A stretch of 64,000 nucleotides of DNA from Clarireedia homoeocarpa. Its lineage: Eukaryota; Ascomycota; Leotiomycetes; Helotiales; Rutstroemiaceae. Within the stretch, counting starts at the first letter, position 1. Each line of letters opens with the position of its first letter. The translations under genes and the position numbers were made by a program. Below, in pieces: positions 1 to 11,700 of this stretch. The DNA lies in contig LNKV01000014.1 in the NCBI GenBank assembly GCA_001465935.1, positions 186,001 through 250,000 of the forward strand. The letters are read 5' to 3'. The notes beneath the pieces were generated by a model. It saw only the letters and a program-made list of their open reading frames with translations. It ran no database searches and had not been told where the DNA came from.

Positions 1-1105
1 TGTACAGCTTAACCAAACTCTGAATTTGGAACTTGTTAATCTCAATTCTGTCGGCATATGTTCGTAGATGGAAACTGATGGCGATGAGTTGAATGATGAT
101 TTTTTCGACGAAATTCAAGGTTAATCCAACGAATAGAGATATAATAATCTTGTTTAGAATAATTTCCCATTCGCGGGTGGTTTTGTTGCCATCCAAATGA
201 TGGTTTTTCATCGTTGGAAGGAATGAGATTTCGATAGCTAGACCCCAGAAGAAAAGGGTTGCCGGGACTTCAAGAGCCTTACCCAAATCTCTCCATTTCT
301 TGCTGTTGTTGGTAAATAAACTAGAGATAAGACCCATAGGATACGGAATCATTTTGGCGATAATCTTGAAAGACACTACATTAGCTAAAAAAAAGACTTT
401 GTCAGCCCAAGGATTGTGATAACTTACACGCGCGAGCCATAGTGTCAACCAGACAATCTCTAACCAGATCCCGAACCAGAAAAGCCTGACTCCTCCCACC
501 GTGGTTCCCTTGAAGACGAAAAGTCCCAGCATAAGTGGAATAAGTAGTAGTAGCGTGAACGGGGTGATATAAAAGAAATATCTGACCAGAAAACTGGATT
601 GATGAATTTTCTTAAAGATCCTCGCCAGCTTTGTCGCAGGGTGAGCTGGAGGTTTGTATATCTTGTTCTTCTCATGTATAGGCGTAGTATTGACATCGAA
701 ATCGTCAACCGGTTCGCCCCCACCTCCTCTGGACCTCGATCTCATGACCGACCTGGACCTCCTCATGCTATTTGCATCACCGGTTCGGTCCGCATTTGAC
801 ACCACCCGTTCCACTCGAAGCATTTCAAGGTCATCGTCAAGTCGGCGCGACTGTTCCCTCTGTGCTGCTGTCGACATGGGTGAGTGATCTCTCTTGCTCA
901 AATATTCCGGGTCATTGGTGAAGCTGGTAGCCGCATGTAAGTGGATGTTGTCGAAATGACGTTCGTCAATGTGTTCCCCTCGCAGCGTTCCATCCTCATC
1001 CGACGAATGGCGCTCCTTTTCTAATTCCTGGTGGTTGTTCATCGCAGGATCTGGCGCAAAAGCCGGGAAAGAGAATTGCTCTTTCTCATGAATGGGAGTC
1101 GACAT
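1..1105 (-). CDS. MscS-family mechanosensitive channel, fungal Msy1/Msy2-like (3' end missing)
   Basis: The frame runs off the left edge of the window, so only about 347 N-terminal residues are visible. Exons are 428..1105 and 1..364. The 63-nt intron 365..427 starts GTAAGT, has a CTAAT branch site and ends CAAG. It is a multiple of three, and removing it joins LWLAR to IIAKMIP as in fungal MscS proteins. The N-terminus is hydrophilic and Arg/Ser-rich (MRRSRSVMRSRSR near residue 120). Membrane segments begin near residue 172 (YFFYITPFTLLLLIPLMLG). The conserved stretches SLFTNNSKKWRD, ISFLPTMKNHH and ISFHLRTYADRIEINKFQI are visible. In this family an EF-hand and the MscS pore domain follow; both lie outside the window. 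Known relatives sit in ER or cortical membranes and respond to hypo-osmotic stress. I chose the ATG at 1105; an in-frame ATG at 1042 is the alternative. Confidence 0.85.
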   Translation of the reverse strand, partial: MSTPIHEKEQFSFPAFAPDPAMNNHQELEKERHSSDEDGTLRGEHIDERHFDNIHLHAATSFTNDPEYLSKRDHSPMSTAAQREQSRRLDDDLEMLRVERVVSNADRTGDANSMRRSRSVMRSRSRGGGGEPVDDFDVNTTPIHEKNKIYKPPAHPATKLARIFKKIHQSSFLVRYFFYITPFTLLLLIPLMLGLFVFKGTTVGGVRLFWFGIWLEIVWLTLWLARVSYHNPWADKVFFLANVVSFKIIAKMIPYPMGLISSLFTNNSKKWRDLGKALEVPATLFFWGLAIEISFLPTMKNHHLDGNKTTREWEIILNKIIISLFVGLTLNFVEKIIIQLIAISFHLRTYADRIEINKFQIQSLVKLY

Positions 1106-1174
1106 GGTCTTTTGTAAAGCCGGTGGAAGGCTCTGAAACCCAAAGGGGATGTCTCACTTTTAGTAGTATGAGAT

Positions 1175-1191
1175 GGGGGGGGGGGGGGGGG
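1175..1191. repeat. 17-base G homopolymer
   Basis: An uninterrupted run of 17 G lies about 70 bp upstream of the chosen start of the channel gene. Shorter G runs recur near 2387 and 2651. Such runs are unusual in a moderately AT-rich genome, and the exact length may be uncertain. Confidence 0.9.
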
Positions 1192-1899
1192 TCGAGATCT
1201 GTTTGTGCAAAACTGGGTCCAATGATCAACCCCCACGATACGATTTGAGATAAAGTTGATGGAGCACCAGCCAGCTTTCGGCTTCGTGGGAGATGTTGAC
1301 TTGATATGATGTGATAGTCAGGGAAAGACAGACAGTTGATTGGTAGTGATTTTCCTAATCAATTGAAACCGCGAAGCATGTAAAGGGTATTTCTCACAGT
1401 CGATCAGTTTAGTTTGACGATGGTGAAAGGTCTCGACTGGGACGAGAAATCTGGGGAACGAGAATAAAACAAGTGGAAGAAAAGATGACACGCAAATGGT
1501 GGGTATGGGTATAGATCCAAACGAGAGTGAGAGGGTGGAGGGTGGAGCGTCGAGCGTCGAGAAAGAGAGGAGAAAAGAAGTGGAGGAGATGGAAATGTAA
1601 ATATTTCATTTTACAGGAAGAGGAAGCTGATTGACTGCATCGATTTGATAGATTGCCCGAGCTGCCGTCTGGTCTTCTTGGCTGCTCATGGATCCGGTGT
1701 TTGGTCTCTTGGCATTCTGGCATTGGGAAGCTTGTTAGGTGAAATTCGAATGGGAGGCCAAAAATATCCCCGAGAACTAAACGATGATTGGCTGGCTGAT
1801 GGGACGGTAATGGATGGGATCGTGCAAATTACTTGTAGATGTTTCCCCTGCGTTATCTGTCCTACGCGGCACTTATTTCTCCCGTTGCATTGCATCTGG

Positions 1900-1953
1900 C
1901 TTCACGTGTTCACATGTGAGTACTGTCTTCACGTGTTCACATGTGAGTACCGT
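1900..1953. repeat. Tandem duplication of a 27-bp unit with two palindromes
   Basis: Two adjacent 27-bp copies differ at one base. Each contains the palindromes CACGTG and CACATGTG, so the duplication doubles two E-box-like sites in the divergent promoter region. CACGTG is a known bHLH site; a regulatory role here is inference. Confidence 0.85.
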
Positions 1954-2755
1954 CTTCAATTGGTATATTCCTTCCTTGACATGAATCCCTTCCTTTCCCC
2001 TTAATCATCCATCCATCCATCCATTTATCCATCTGTTCCTTCATTCCATGCAACAACATTTGGCCCCCCCACTCACTCCCACGCAAAATGACGTCATCGG
2101 TCGCTGCTATTTCCCAACCTCAAGCCTTGGCATCAACGCGACGTTATGATTGAGTCGGTGAAAGGGGCTTGTAGTGTTTCACCTTAATCAGTTCCCGGGC
2201 TTTCCTTCTCGACCAGTACCACTGTTTGCCCTTTCTGTTCTTCCCGAGCCAACCAGGATTCTTCTCAGAAATCTCAGCCAGCCGGAGCCAAGTCCCCCAA
2301 GGCATCAAGGGTCTCCAAGGGGTACAGGTACAATTACTTGCCCGGCTACTACTGTAATTACTTTCTTCTCTTTAACCTTTAAACCGGGGGGGGGAGAGTA
2401 GAGATGAGTACACGATATAATTGCCCCAGTTTTCCTGCACAAAAACCCTTCATCTCCCCTTGCTATCCGAGATTCAAAATTGGGAATATGGACCTCGATC
2501 GGAGGATAGAAACCTGAATTCAGTAGTTGAAACTCCATACTGCCGTCTTGCTTCGTGTTATTCATGTCGATCATTGCGCTTTTACTACTTGTACTTGTCA
2601 GCTTGCTTGCCACGCGTACCTAGGACCACATTTCTTTCCGCCTTGATTTTGGGGGGGGGGGGATTTGTGCATGTGGAAAGTGGGCCACCAATTATACTAT
2701 GTACATAATACTAAAAGTACTTGTAAATGGAAAGTCGAGATCGATAACTACTTGG

Positions 2756-2885
2756 TATAGATATGAAGTGGACTTACTATGTATAGATATGAAGTGGACT
2801 TACTATGTATAGATATGAAGTGGACTTACTATGTATAGATATGAAGTGGACTTACTATGTACAGATATGAAGTGGACTTACTACA
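2756..2885. repeat. Minisatellite, five copies of a 26-bp unit
   Basis: Five head-to-tail copies of a 26-bp unit (core ATATGAAGTGGACTTACTAT) are nearly identical. The fourth junction has one substitution and the last copy diverges at its end. The tract lies about 400 bp upstream of the threonine aldolase start. Confidence 0.9.
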
Positions 2886-3116
2886 GTATGTAACCATCCT
2901 AATAGATACATCCAAGAGATTGCTGGGTGCTATGAGAGATTACTGTGTATTGAGAGATCTTGATAACTACATCCATCTATAGCCAATTCACAGTCACGGA
3001 AACTGGTGTAGCTTGACGAGTCATAAACGCAAGAATCTGTTGCGCCTCTCAGTCTCGGATAGATACTTGCGAGAAGAAAAGGGTTGTTGTGCTCCCCTTG
3101 CGACAAGCTTTCTTCA

Positions 3117-3155
3117 CATCTTATCTTATCTTATCTCATCTCATCTTATCTTATC
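3117..3155. repeat. Pentanucleotide tract (TTATC/TCATC)n
   Basis: Roughly eight repeats of TTATC or TCATC sit about 120-150 bp before the threonine aldolase ATG, in a pyrimidine-rich promoter or 5' UTR tract. Confidence 0.75.
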
Positions 3156-3270
3156 GTCTCCCACATTTCCATCCCACCCCACCCATCACTCCAAACAAAC
3201 CATCACAGCTTCCTCTTTCATCCCACCCACATCATGACTTGGTCGCACTAGGAAACAGCCTCTTCAAAGC

Positions 3271-4845
3271 ATGGCTGTACCCGTTCGCTTATTAAGATCT
3301 CTGTCGCAAAGAACAGCAACAAGCCGATCAACAATTTCAATCTCAATTCATCGCCCTCGTCACTGTAAGTAAAGCGTAGTCAATTCCTGCGTCGGATATA
3401 CCCCTCCTGCTCCCAATTGCTGAATTGACAATTGCAAATACAGATAAGCCAACCCCACTATCAGGAAGCTACCTTGAGCTTACCCCTTACCATCAACTTC
3501 GAACCCAACTCAATTCATCCACGCGCGCATATTCTAAAATGGCAGATCGAAAGGAAATCAACACGAATGACCTGCAGGGTCTTGGTGGAACAGAAGATAT
3601 CTCGGCGACATCTGAGCCACATCAGAAAATTAACGCATGGTCTGGTCCTGGTCCTGCTGCTTTTGATTTCCGCAGTATGATTCTCTTTTTCTTCTCCACC
3701 TCGCCTCACAACTCCTCGTCTCCAATTCAATACTCCTCGGTCAAATATACTAACACCCCCCAGGCGACGTAGTAACGACACCCACTGCCTCCATGCTCCA
3801 AGCCATCCAAACTACTACCCTCCTCGACGATGTATTCGCCGAAGACCCCACAACCCTCTCTCTCGAGTCGCACCTCGCACAACTTACCTCCCACCCCGCC
3901 GCACTCTTCGTCCTCTCTGGCACCATGGGCAACCAACTTGCCTTGCGCTCCCACCTTACCCAACCCCCCTACTCCGTTCTCTGCGACCACCGCGCCCACA
4001 TCATCGAATGGGAAGCCGGCGGCGTGGCCTCTCTCTGCGGCGCCCTCGTGAAAGGCGTCGTCCCCAAAAACGGCATCTACCTCACCCTTGAAGACATACA
4101 AAAATCCGTCGTCATAAGCAACGACATCCATTCCTGCCCAACACGCGTCATCTCCCTCGAGAACACCCTCTCAGGCACCATCATGCCGCTAGCAGAAGTG
4201 CAACGCATCAGCGCATTTGCACGCGCCCACGGCATCAAGATGCATTTAGACGGGGCGCGGATCTGGGAAGCGGTGGTCGCAGGCGCCGGATCACTGCCTG
4301 ACTTCACGCGGGAATTTGATAGCGTAAGTCTATGTTTTAGCAAAGGGCTAGGTGCGCCCGTGGGTAGTATATTAGTAGGCGGGAGGGAGTTCATCAAGCA
4401 CGCGCGCTGGATACGGAAGAGCATTGGCGGGGGGTTGCGCCAAGCCGGGGTAGTGACAGCGGCGGCGCGGGTGGCGGTCGATGAGACATTTGGACGGGGA
4501 CCGAATGGGGAAGGTGGCAAGCTCCGCGGGAGTCACGAGATGGCACGACGGATTGCAGGGATATGGACGGGAATGGGTGGACGGCTGCTGCAGCCAACGG
4601 AGACAAATATGGTGTGGTTGGATCTGGAGGATGTGGAGTGTAGTGGGGAAGCATTTGTGCAGTTGGGGAAGGAGAAGGGGTTGAGGTTCTTGGGAGGGAG
4701 GTTGGTGGTACATTATCAGATTGGAGAGGAGGCGGTGGGGAGATTGGAGGAGGTAATGAGGGAGCTGATGGAGAGGAGGGGGAAAGGAAAAGGCGAGGGT
4801 GTGGGTGCTAGTGAGAAGGTGGGTGAGAAGGCCTATGGGACTTGA
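3271..4845 (+). CDS. GLY1: Low-specificity L-threonine aldolase (GLY1-like) with leader-like N-terminus
   Basis: Three exons (3271..3364, 3444..3674, 3764..4845) join in frame to 468 residues. This PLP enzyme cleaves threonine or allo-threonine to glycine and acetaldehyde. The catalytic core begins at FDFRSDVVTTPT (across the second intron) and carries the family motifs HLAQLTSHPAALF, CDHRAHIIEWEAGG and HLDGARIWEA. The PLP-binding lysine is in CFSKGLGAPVGS near residue 299. The first 31 residues (MAVPVRLLRSLSQRTATSRS...) are basic and Ser/Thr-rich with no acidic residue, like a mitochondrial presequence. An internal ATG at 3539 (MADRKEINT) would give a cytosolic form starting close to the yeast Gly1 start. 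Dual targeting is inference. Codon use is GC-rich in the first half of exon 3. A 21-base A run lies just after the stop. Confidence 0.92.
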
Positions 4846-5459
4846 AGGGTGGGTTTATGTGATAAAGACATTGTCCTGTCTATTAAGGGCGCTGGCTGAA
4901 AAAAAAAAAAAAAAAAAAATCAAAATCCAAAAATCACAGCCGTAATGCAGTACCAGAGATATACAAGCAAAATATATAAAAACTTACCTTACCCCAAGTC
5001 GAGAACACACTTTTCTAACAATTAATCAAGTAGCTCTATCTCTTGGTTTTATTTATTTATCTATCTACAGTATCTATCATCGTGTACAGTACAATTACAT
5101 ATTCCTATAACCTCAACTCAACATAACTCAAGCCACTTTATATACCCATCTACCCATCTACCTCCCCCACCATACCATACCATACCAACCAGCCCCCAAA
5201 AATCGTATACTCGTTCGTAGCTGGAGCTGTACTTATCAGCAATTATATATACTGACTGATTGCACGCACCCCCTTGCCTCTGTCGTCTCTCCCTCCCATC
5301 AATCAATTAATTAATTAACCGTTCATCTATCTATCTATCTGTCTGTGTATAGCAATCCTACAACCTTAACTCCAAAAAAATACCCCGGCCCGTCTATATC
5401 CTGTCCGAGTTTTATGTATGCGTGTCTTTTTTTTCTTCTCCCACAATCGCCGTGCCCAT
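4846..5459. other. Convergent 3' region
   Basis: This is the untranslated interval between two convergent genes. It contains a 21-base A run at 4899..4919 and (TCTA)n/(TTAA)n tracts near 5308-5343. I see no gene. Confidence 0.6.
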
Positions 5460-7982
5460 CTAATTCTCCGCCCAAGTAATTCTATCACTATCACTCTGGC
5501 TCTGGCTCTCTTCTCTGGGGAATCTTCTCGCATTAGTGTGCTTCTCTGGCCCTTCGCCTCTCTCTGCCTCTCTCCCACCCCATGACTCCTCCGCATCCGC
5601 ATCCCCCTCCCCCTGCTCCGTCCTCCCCCCATCCCACATCTCCACGTCCTCGCAGCCCGCCGGGACCCTGCATCTCTCTCTGTTCCCCTGCTCGCACGTT
5701 TTCCAGATAACTTCTTTGACTTCCCTGCCTACTTGCTCGATGACGTCTATTGCCCACTATAAATGAAAGGAAATATCTCACATTAGCAATTAATTTCTTT
5801 TTTAGACATAAGAAAGGATATGTAGGGTAAGGGCAAGAGAAAAAAAAAAGATAGAGAAACTCACAATAACATCCAAATGTTCATACTCCTCAATAACCTT
5901 CTGATGCACAACCCTAACAAACGGTTCTCTGCCGCGCTCAAACCGCCTCAGTAATTTCCTTCCATCAACCAAATCATCCGAGCCCGCCACCCACAGCGCA
6001 AAAGGGGGGACTTGCTCATTATACCACGCGGTGCTACCTTTTGCGCTTCGTTTTTTCTTGTTCTCCATCATTTCGGCACCGGTTTGCATTTCCCTTTCCG
6101 AGGATTTTAATTCTTTCTTTGCTTTACCCGCAGCACCACTCAAGAAATTGAACCCTTTCCCTTTCCCCTTCCTCTCGCCATCACTCTCCCCCACAATTCC
6201 ATCCTCCTCCTCCTCCCTCCTCCCCTCCTCCCTCGTCGCCAGAATACACTTCTGCCTTGCAAAACACTCCCTCCCCAACCACCACCTCATACTCTCCGCA
6301 CTAACATACACCGGCGCGAACTGAAAGCATCGATCTCTGACCCCCTTATCCCAGCGACTATCGCTCCAATTGAACAGGAAGTGAAAAACGTGATATCCCA
6401 TCACCCCGAACAATTTCCCCGGAATGATCTTATGCATCGTCATCATAAATGGGATGAACGCATGGATGCCGAAAATAATCCGAAAGAAGGACGGCGAGAT
6501 TATCCGCATGAATTTGAAATAGATCTTCCCGATCAACGGGCCTGCGTACGCGGCGGGAGCCAGGGCGCAGAAAACGGAGAGCTTGTCGCCGAGCTCTGGC
6601 CGCTGTTCTTTGGCCAGCGCAACGAATGTTTGCGTGGTGCCTTGCGAGTGGGCGATGAGTGCGAGCTTCGCGAAACCGGTTTCGGAGAGAACGCGGGAGG
6701 TGAGCGCGGGGAGATCCATCACCCCCATTTGACGGATGTTCCAGGCCCACATGCGGGGATCGGAGTAGGAGAGGAGGGTGTGTTCGGGGTGGAAGCCGCA
6801 GCGATTGTTGCCGAGCCAGACGTCGTAGCCTTGTTTGCAGAGATAGAAGGCGAGGGAGTGGTCGTCGTTTGTGCAGTAGGCGCCGGCAGATTGGAGAAGG
6901 CCGTGGATCATTAGGACAGGGTATTTAGGTTTTCGAGTGGATTCGGTGGGGAGAACTCGGCTTGGTCCTCGGTTGGTGAAGAGCTCAGGACCACGGGCTG
7001 CTCGTTGAGAGGCGTTCATGGGTGTGTATTCTTGAGGGTTATATACGTGCCATAGTTCGATGATGAATCCATCTTCAGTCTCGACCTTGAGTTCTTCCAC
7101 ATCGAGACCTACCCTTCGAGCGTAATAGCCAACATCACAAATCAAGGGATCTTTCCCTCCCTCTGTAGGCACAAAATCTCCTTGCCCTGCCTCGTCCTCA
7201 TTGTCTATCTTTTCATGCGATTTCCTCCTTCTATTCATTTTCTTCCAATTCTTCTCTTCTGCCTTCCTTATCCTCCTCCTCCTCTTCTCCTCTTCGTAAA
7301 ACACCCTCCCTTTATCCGGATCTCTAAATGTAACTCTATACCACAAATATCTGCAAATCGCCGGCACGCTCATAACCCCCGCTCCCATCACAATAACGCC
7401 CAAGAATGCGCAACTCAAAAAGAAGCTCGTCGTTCGAAATGTCCAACATTGTAAATCTCTCGTGAGAGAAGAAGGCCCGTAAAGTGGTAGAGGAGGAAAT
7501 AAAGGATTCGTTCTCGAAGGAGGCATAGCCCGTCGCAAAGAGCCTTCACCACTAGGCCGTATATCCGCTCCCTCCTCACCATTAGCCAATCTTTCCTCTT
7601 CCCTTTCTATCTCATCCGCTCCCTGCATGCCACCAATCATTTTCCCTCCCTTACCCTCACACTGCCGTCTCAACCCATTCAGCTTCTCCGCCTCTTCTAC
7701 CGGAACCCCAGGTAACCTGCCCCCGTCTCCCATCACCACAACCGTATCTCTCGGCGTCACATAATCCGCTCTGATCGCCGTCCCCGATCCATCTTCATCC
7801 TGTTCCGGATCCACAAACGAGAGTTTCGCCGCTTGTTGCGCATACGCCTCGCTACTCGCACTCGCACTCGCAGATCTCTTGGCTGTTGGCGAGCCCGTCT
7901 CTTGTTCTTCTGGATCGTCTGGCATTGCGCTGTAGCGTACGTACTCGAATTGATCCGAGTGATCACTCTGACGGTGCTTCAT
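5460..7982 (-). CDS. Membrane-anchored alpha/beta-hydrolase lipase (steryl ester/acylglycerol lipase family)
   Basis: Exons 5865..7982 and 5460..5756 are joined across a 108-nt intron (GTGAGT..TATAG) to give 804 residues. The protein resembles the acid-lipase-related TGL1/YEH family that hydrolyses steryl esters or acylglycerols at lipid droplets or membranes. A hydrophobic anchor lies near residues 187-210 (FFLSCAFLGVIVMGAGVM). It is followed by the lipase domain with the signature VLMIHGLLQSAG and LALIAHSQGTT (nucleophile Ser near residue 445), an acidic-site candidate AGSDDLVDG, and a terminal His in EYEHLDVI, which is completed by exon 2 (WAIDVIEQV). The N-terminus is low-complexity and Ser/Ala-rich. 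A charged insert (near residues 575-640) lies between the catalytic core and the Asp, and a Gly/Glu-rich tail follows the His. Substrate choice cannot be told from sequence. Confidence 0.88.
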
Positions 7983-8763
7983 TCAGAAGGGGAAAAAAAA
8001 ACCCCCCAATTGTGCTGACTGACTGGACTGGACTGGCTTGCTTGCGTGCTCGCGAAACGACGTCGATCAATTCCTCACCCTGAACCTCTCAAAACTTGGC
8101 AAGATGACCACCCTCCCAGTTCCAACAAATCCTCAATTGGGCCGCCCAAACAAATACATCCAGAATGCGCCCGACGTCAATTATCTCATAAAACAGTTTT
8201 CCGCAAGGATCCGCAAAATTCCACCACGTTAACCAAGAAATAAAAAGGAGGAATGAAAATTGAAGAAACACAAGACATCCACCAGAAGTCTATTTCCAAT
8301 CTTGCAGCAGATTGCGGTATCGAAAATCATGGCCAAACGCAAGTCAGTTGCGTAGTGCATGTAATCTTACCAAGGATGTCAGTCCGCTCATCTCATTCGT
8401 CCGATGTCATTGATGGGTTGCGCGATCTCTGACATGTGAAGCGACCCTTAATTGTGGTTGTTGGTTGCAGAGACAGGGGTAATTCTTTGGGTGTGTCTTG
8501 GGATCGAGGCTGGGCTTGCTCGCTTGGTCTGTTCTTATGATCTCAAGAAGTCAAGCCGTGGTGTATTGTCTTTTGCGGACATTGCATTGATAGATGAAAA
8601 GATGGTTTAATTATTATGTGTTATTAATACTGCAATTATATCTTCATATTGTCATGCTTTTCGCCGTAACGCAATACAGTTGCTGGGTATAGCTGCTAAG
8701 TGTACGTCTGTGGCATAAAAGATGACTTTTCCCGTGCTCGGCTAGATCAATCCTCCTACATCA
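7983..8763. other. Upstream of the lipase gene and downstream of PEX6
   Basis: No gene is evident. A 42-codon ATG reading frame at 8104 (+) has no recognisable features and probably occurs by chance. Confidence 0.55.
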
Positions 8764-11700
8764 TCAATATAAGTTTTCTTCGTCTTCCATGCTTCCCTCC
8801 TCGAAAAGTCCCTGCACAGTTTCTTTCCCCTTTCCATTTCCTTTCGCTCGTATCGTACCATTGAGATTATCTCCCTCGCTCCCATCATAATAAGCATCCT
8901 CGCTCGCACTCTCTTCCCCTTCCGCTTCCTCCTTCCCCTTTCCTTTGCCCTTGACATCAACCTTCATCTTGCCCTTTCCTTTTCTCGAACTACTTGAAGA
9001 CGTAGGCCTCTTTTCATTTGCTTTGTCTTTATCCTTGTTGCCTTCGAACAGTCCACGAACCCTTGCATAATGTTCCAACTCCCCTGCACTGACACTCGGC
9101 ACCAATTCTCGTTCTGCTGCCTCGAAATCTTCTTCCTGGACTACGACACGAAGATCCGATTCTTTCGCGAAGTGATCGAACCAGTACGCTGTAGATACCT
9201 TCGCTTTACCTTCTTGAGCTCGCTGTGCATTAAGTGTTGCTAGATGGGAATCCACTAGTGATGCTTGGCGAGTAACAGCTTTGAGCATGGCGTCAGAGCA
9301 GAGAGCGTAGAAGTCGGCTCCGGTGTAAGTAAATGGTAACTTTGAGGCAACCCGCGAAAGAGAAAGCGTAGGAGACAACGTGAATCTATATCTGTTAGCA
9401 CCATGTAGATTAAGGAAGAGAAAAATAACTCACTTTCTAGTCAAAGCCTCCAGAATCGTCTCTTGCTTTTCATGAGTGTCACTAACTCCCAGGTACAACA
9501 TCTTATCGAATCGACCAGGTCTTAGTAAAGCAGCATCCAGGAGATCTGGCCGATTGGTGGCGCCAATCACGAAGACTCCTCCACCGCCATCATCACCGTC
9601 GGACATGCCATCTAACTCTGCCAACAATTGTGATACAATACGATCCATGACTCCACCACTATCACCTTGATTTCCTCTCTTGGGCGCGACTGAGTCAAGT
9701 TCATCAAAAAACACGACGCAAGGTCGTGCATCACGCGCACGCTGGAACACACGCCTTACATTGGCTTCAGATTCACCAATGTACATGTTCAAGAGTTCGG
9801 GACCCTTAACACTAAAGAAGTTGAGACTGAATTCGGTCGCAATAGCTTTCGCAAGTAAGGTTTTGCCAGTACCAGGAGGTCCATAGAACAAGATTCCGGA
9901 CCGCTTTTTCATCCCCTTTGCGAACAGTTCTGGACGTTCTAGGGGTAGTTGAATAGTTTCCATCACTGCGTCTTTCACATTTGACAAGCCTCCTACATCG
10001 TCCCAGCCTACATTTGGAATCTTAGGTGCCCCGATGGCGTCTGCAAAATTCTTACGAGCGGCATCAACGGCGACATCGAAATCTGATTTGGTGAGGCAGC
10101 GCCCTGAAGGTCCACCCGACACAAGCACATCTCGAACCGTAACAACCCTCTCAGAGCTTGTGGAAGCAGATGCAAGTGCTTCAATCCTAGAGTTTCGCGC
10201 TACAAGAGCTCGATCAACGACATCAACCAAATCACCTGCTACAAGTGCAGCGGTCTTTACGGCCACGGAAGCAAGATCCACGTCGGGTGCGAGAGAAACA
10301 GACTGATTACCTACGATTCCACGCAGTATGCCTTCTCTTTCCCATTCATCCGGGGCAGTCATCTCAAGTTCATGCGTAAAGAGGCCACGAATTCCATCTG
10401 GGATTTTGTCCACCTCAGTCGTTGTTGCAATGATGACTCTCGAGTTGGATTGGATGTCTTTTAGTGTAGTAACCATTCTATCGGCGGTCAAAGCCTCGAT
10501 ATGGCGTATAAGAAGAGCACAGTATTCCGGCCCACAAGCCATGGCTCTTTCGGCTCGTGCCTCGAGAAATCCGGCAGTCTTCACATCACTTCCAGCTCCG
10601 CCTTCACTAAGAATATCATACGCGTCAATACTGAATGTGTGAAGGCCAATATCAGCACATGCTTTACTTGCTAAAGTTGCCTTCCCAATATTGCGCTGCG
10701 TAGATACGAGGAGTATAGCAAGGGGAGGGAGCTGGAGGTGTATAGCTCGCGGACTTGTAGCAGCGGCGATAAGTTCTCTTAAGCGTCTTTGAAGGGATGT
10801 CACATGTGGTTTCCTGATTTCCGGGATCGCTACATGATCAGAATCCGCTCTCGATATCGATTTCAGTCCAAGGTAGTATTCCCAGCAGTTATCCATAGTA
10901 GCGGGAATTCGACTGTTTTCACTGCCGGATTGCATCATCCGCGTATTTGAAGCATCAATTGATACGACACCACCCCAGACATCATCTTCCTCACTTGCCT
11001 CGGGGCTGTCGTTGGTTGAACTAATGTAACTAATTCTGAACCAAGCAACAGCAGTTGTCTTTGTTGGTCGAGCAGGTGCTCCATTATCCAGTGTTATACT
11101 TGATAGAAGATCGTCTATCTCTGAGTCCTCGGTAGGAGCAGACTGGTATAAAGTCCTGCCTAGCTCTTCATCAATTGGTACAGCAACGAGATCACCCTTT
11201 TGAACAATCCTCATCTTCCCAGCAAAATGCTTCTTGATTCCAGCAAATAGTGCGTTTTGAAGTGTACGCTCGTTGGAAAGAGGAGTTGATATTTTGGTTA
11301 GTGTAAGCTCTTTCGCCGCTGGTGGCCGTGAGAAAGTGGTAACTTTTGGCACTGAAGGCTTTACTAGTGGTGCTCCTACTTTCAAGGGCGATATGCGGCA
11401 ATAAACGGTATTTTCTAGGTTTGCCAGGAGAATAGGCGACATATAGACTGAAGGGCTTGAGGGCTTCTGGATCTGTGATTCAAAGAAGGAAAGCCTCCTC
11501 CCTTCATGTTTACCGCGTGATATTTTAGTGATAGGACGATGAGAATAGCCTTCTGGCAAACCGAACACCTTTACTGGTCGCCAAGGATGGTCTTCGTCGG
11601 CATCTGGGAAGCCTCCCAGGCCCCAAAGCCCCACTCCATGAGCTGGGGGCTCGGTAGCTGTCTCGATGCGAACCCAATCCCCAGAGAAACAACCAATTTT

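Larger units (their letters stand above)
1106..3270. other. Shared upstream region of two divergent genes
   Basis: About 2.2 kb separates the MscS-like gene from threonine aldolase. I see no convincing coding region. The stretch holds several simple and tandem repeats listed separately, G homopolymers at 1175, about 2387 and about 2651, and an (ATCC)n tract near 2005-2024. Confidence 0.6.

Noticed and set aside
386..427. Shorter intron ending at TTTTTTTTAG in the MscS-like gene
   Set aside because: It would shift the frame to an immediate stop; the 63-nt version keeps the conserved protein sequence.
4899..4919. A21 tract after threonine aldolase as a sign of a retrocopy
   Set aside because: The gene contains two introns, so it was not copied from mRNA; the tract is a simple homopolymer.
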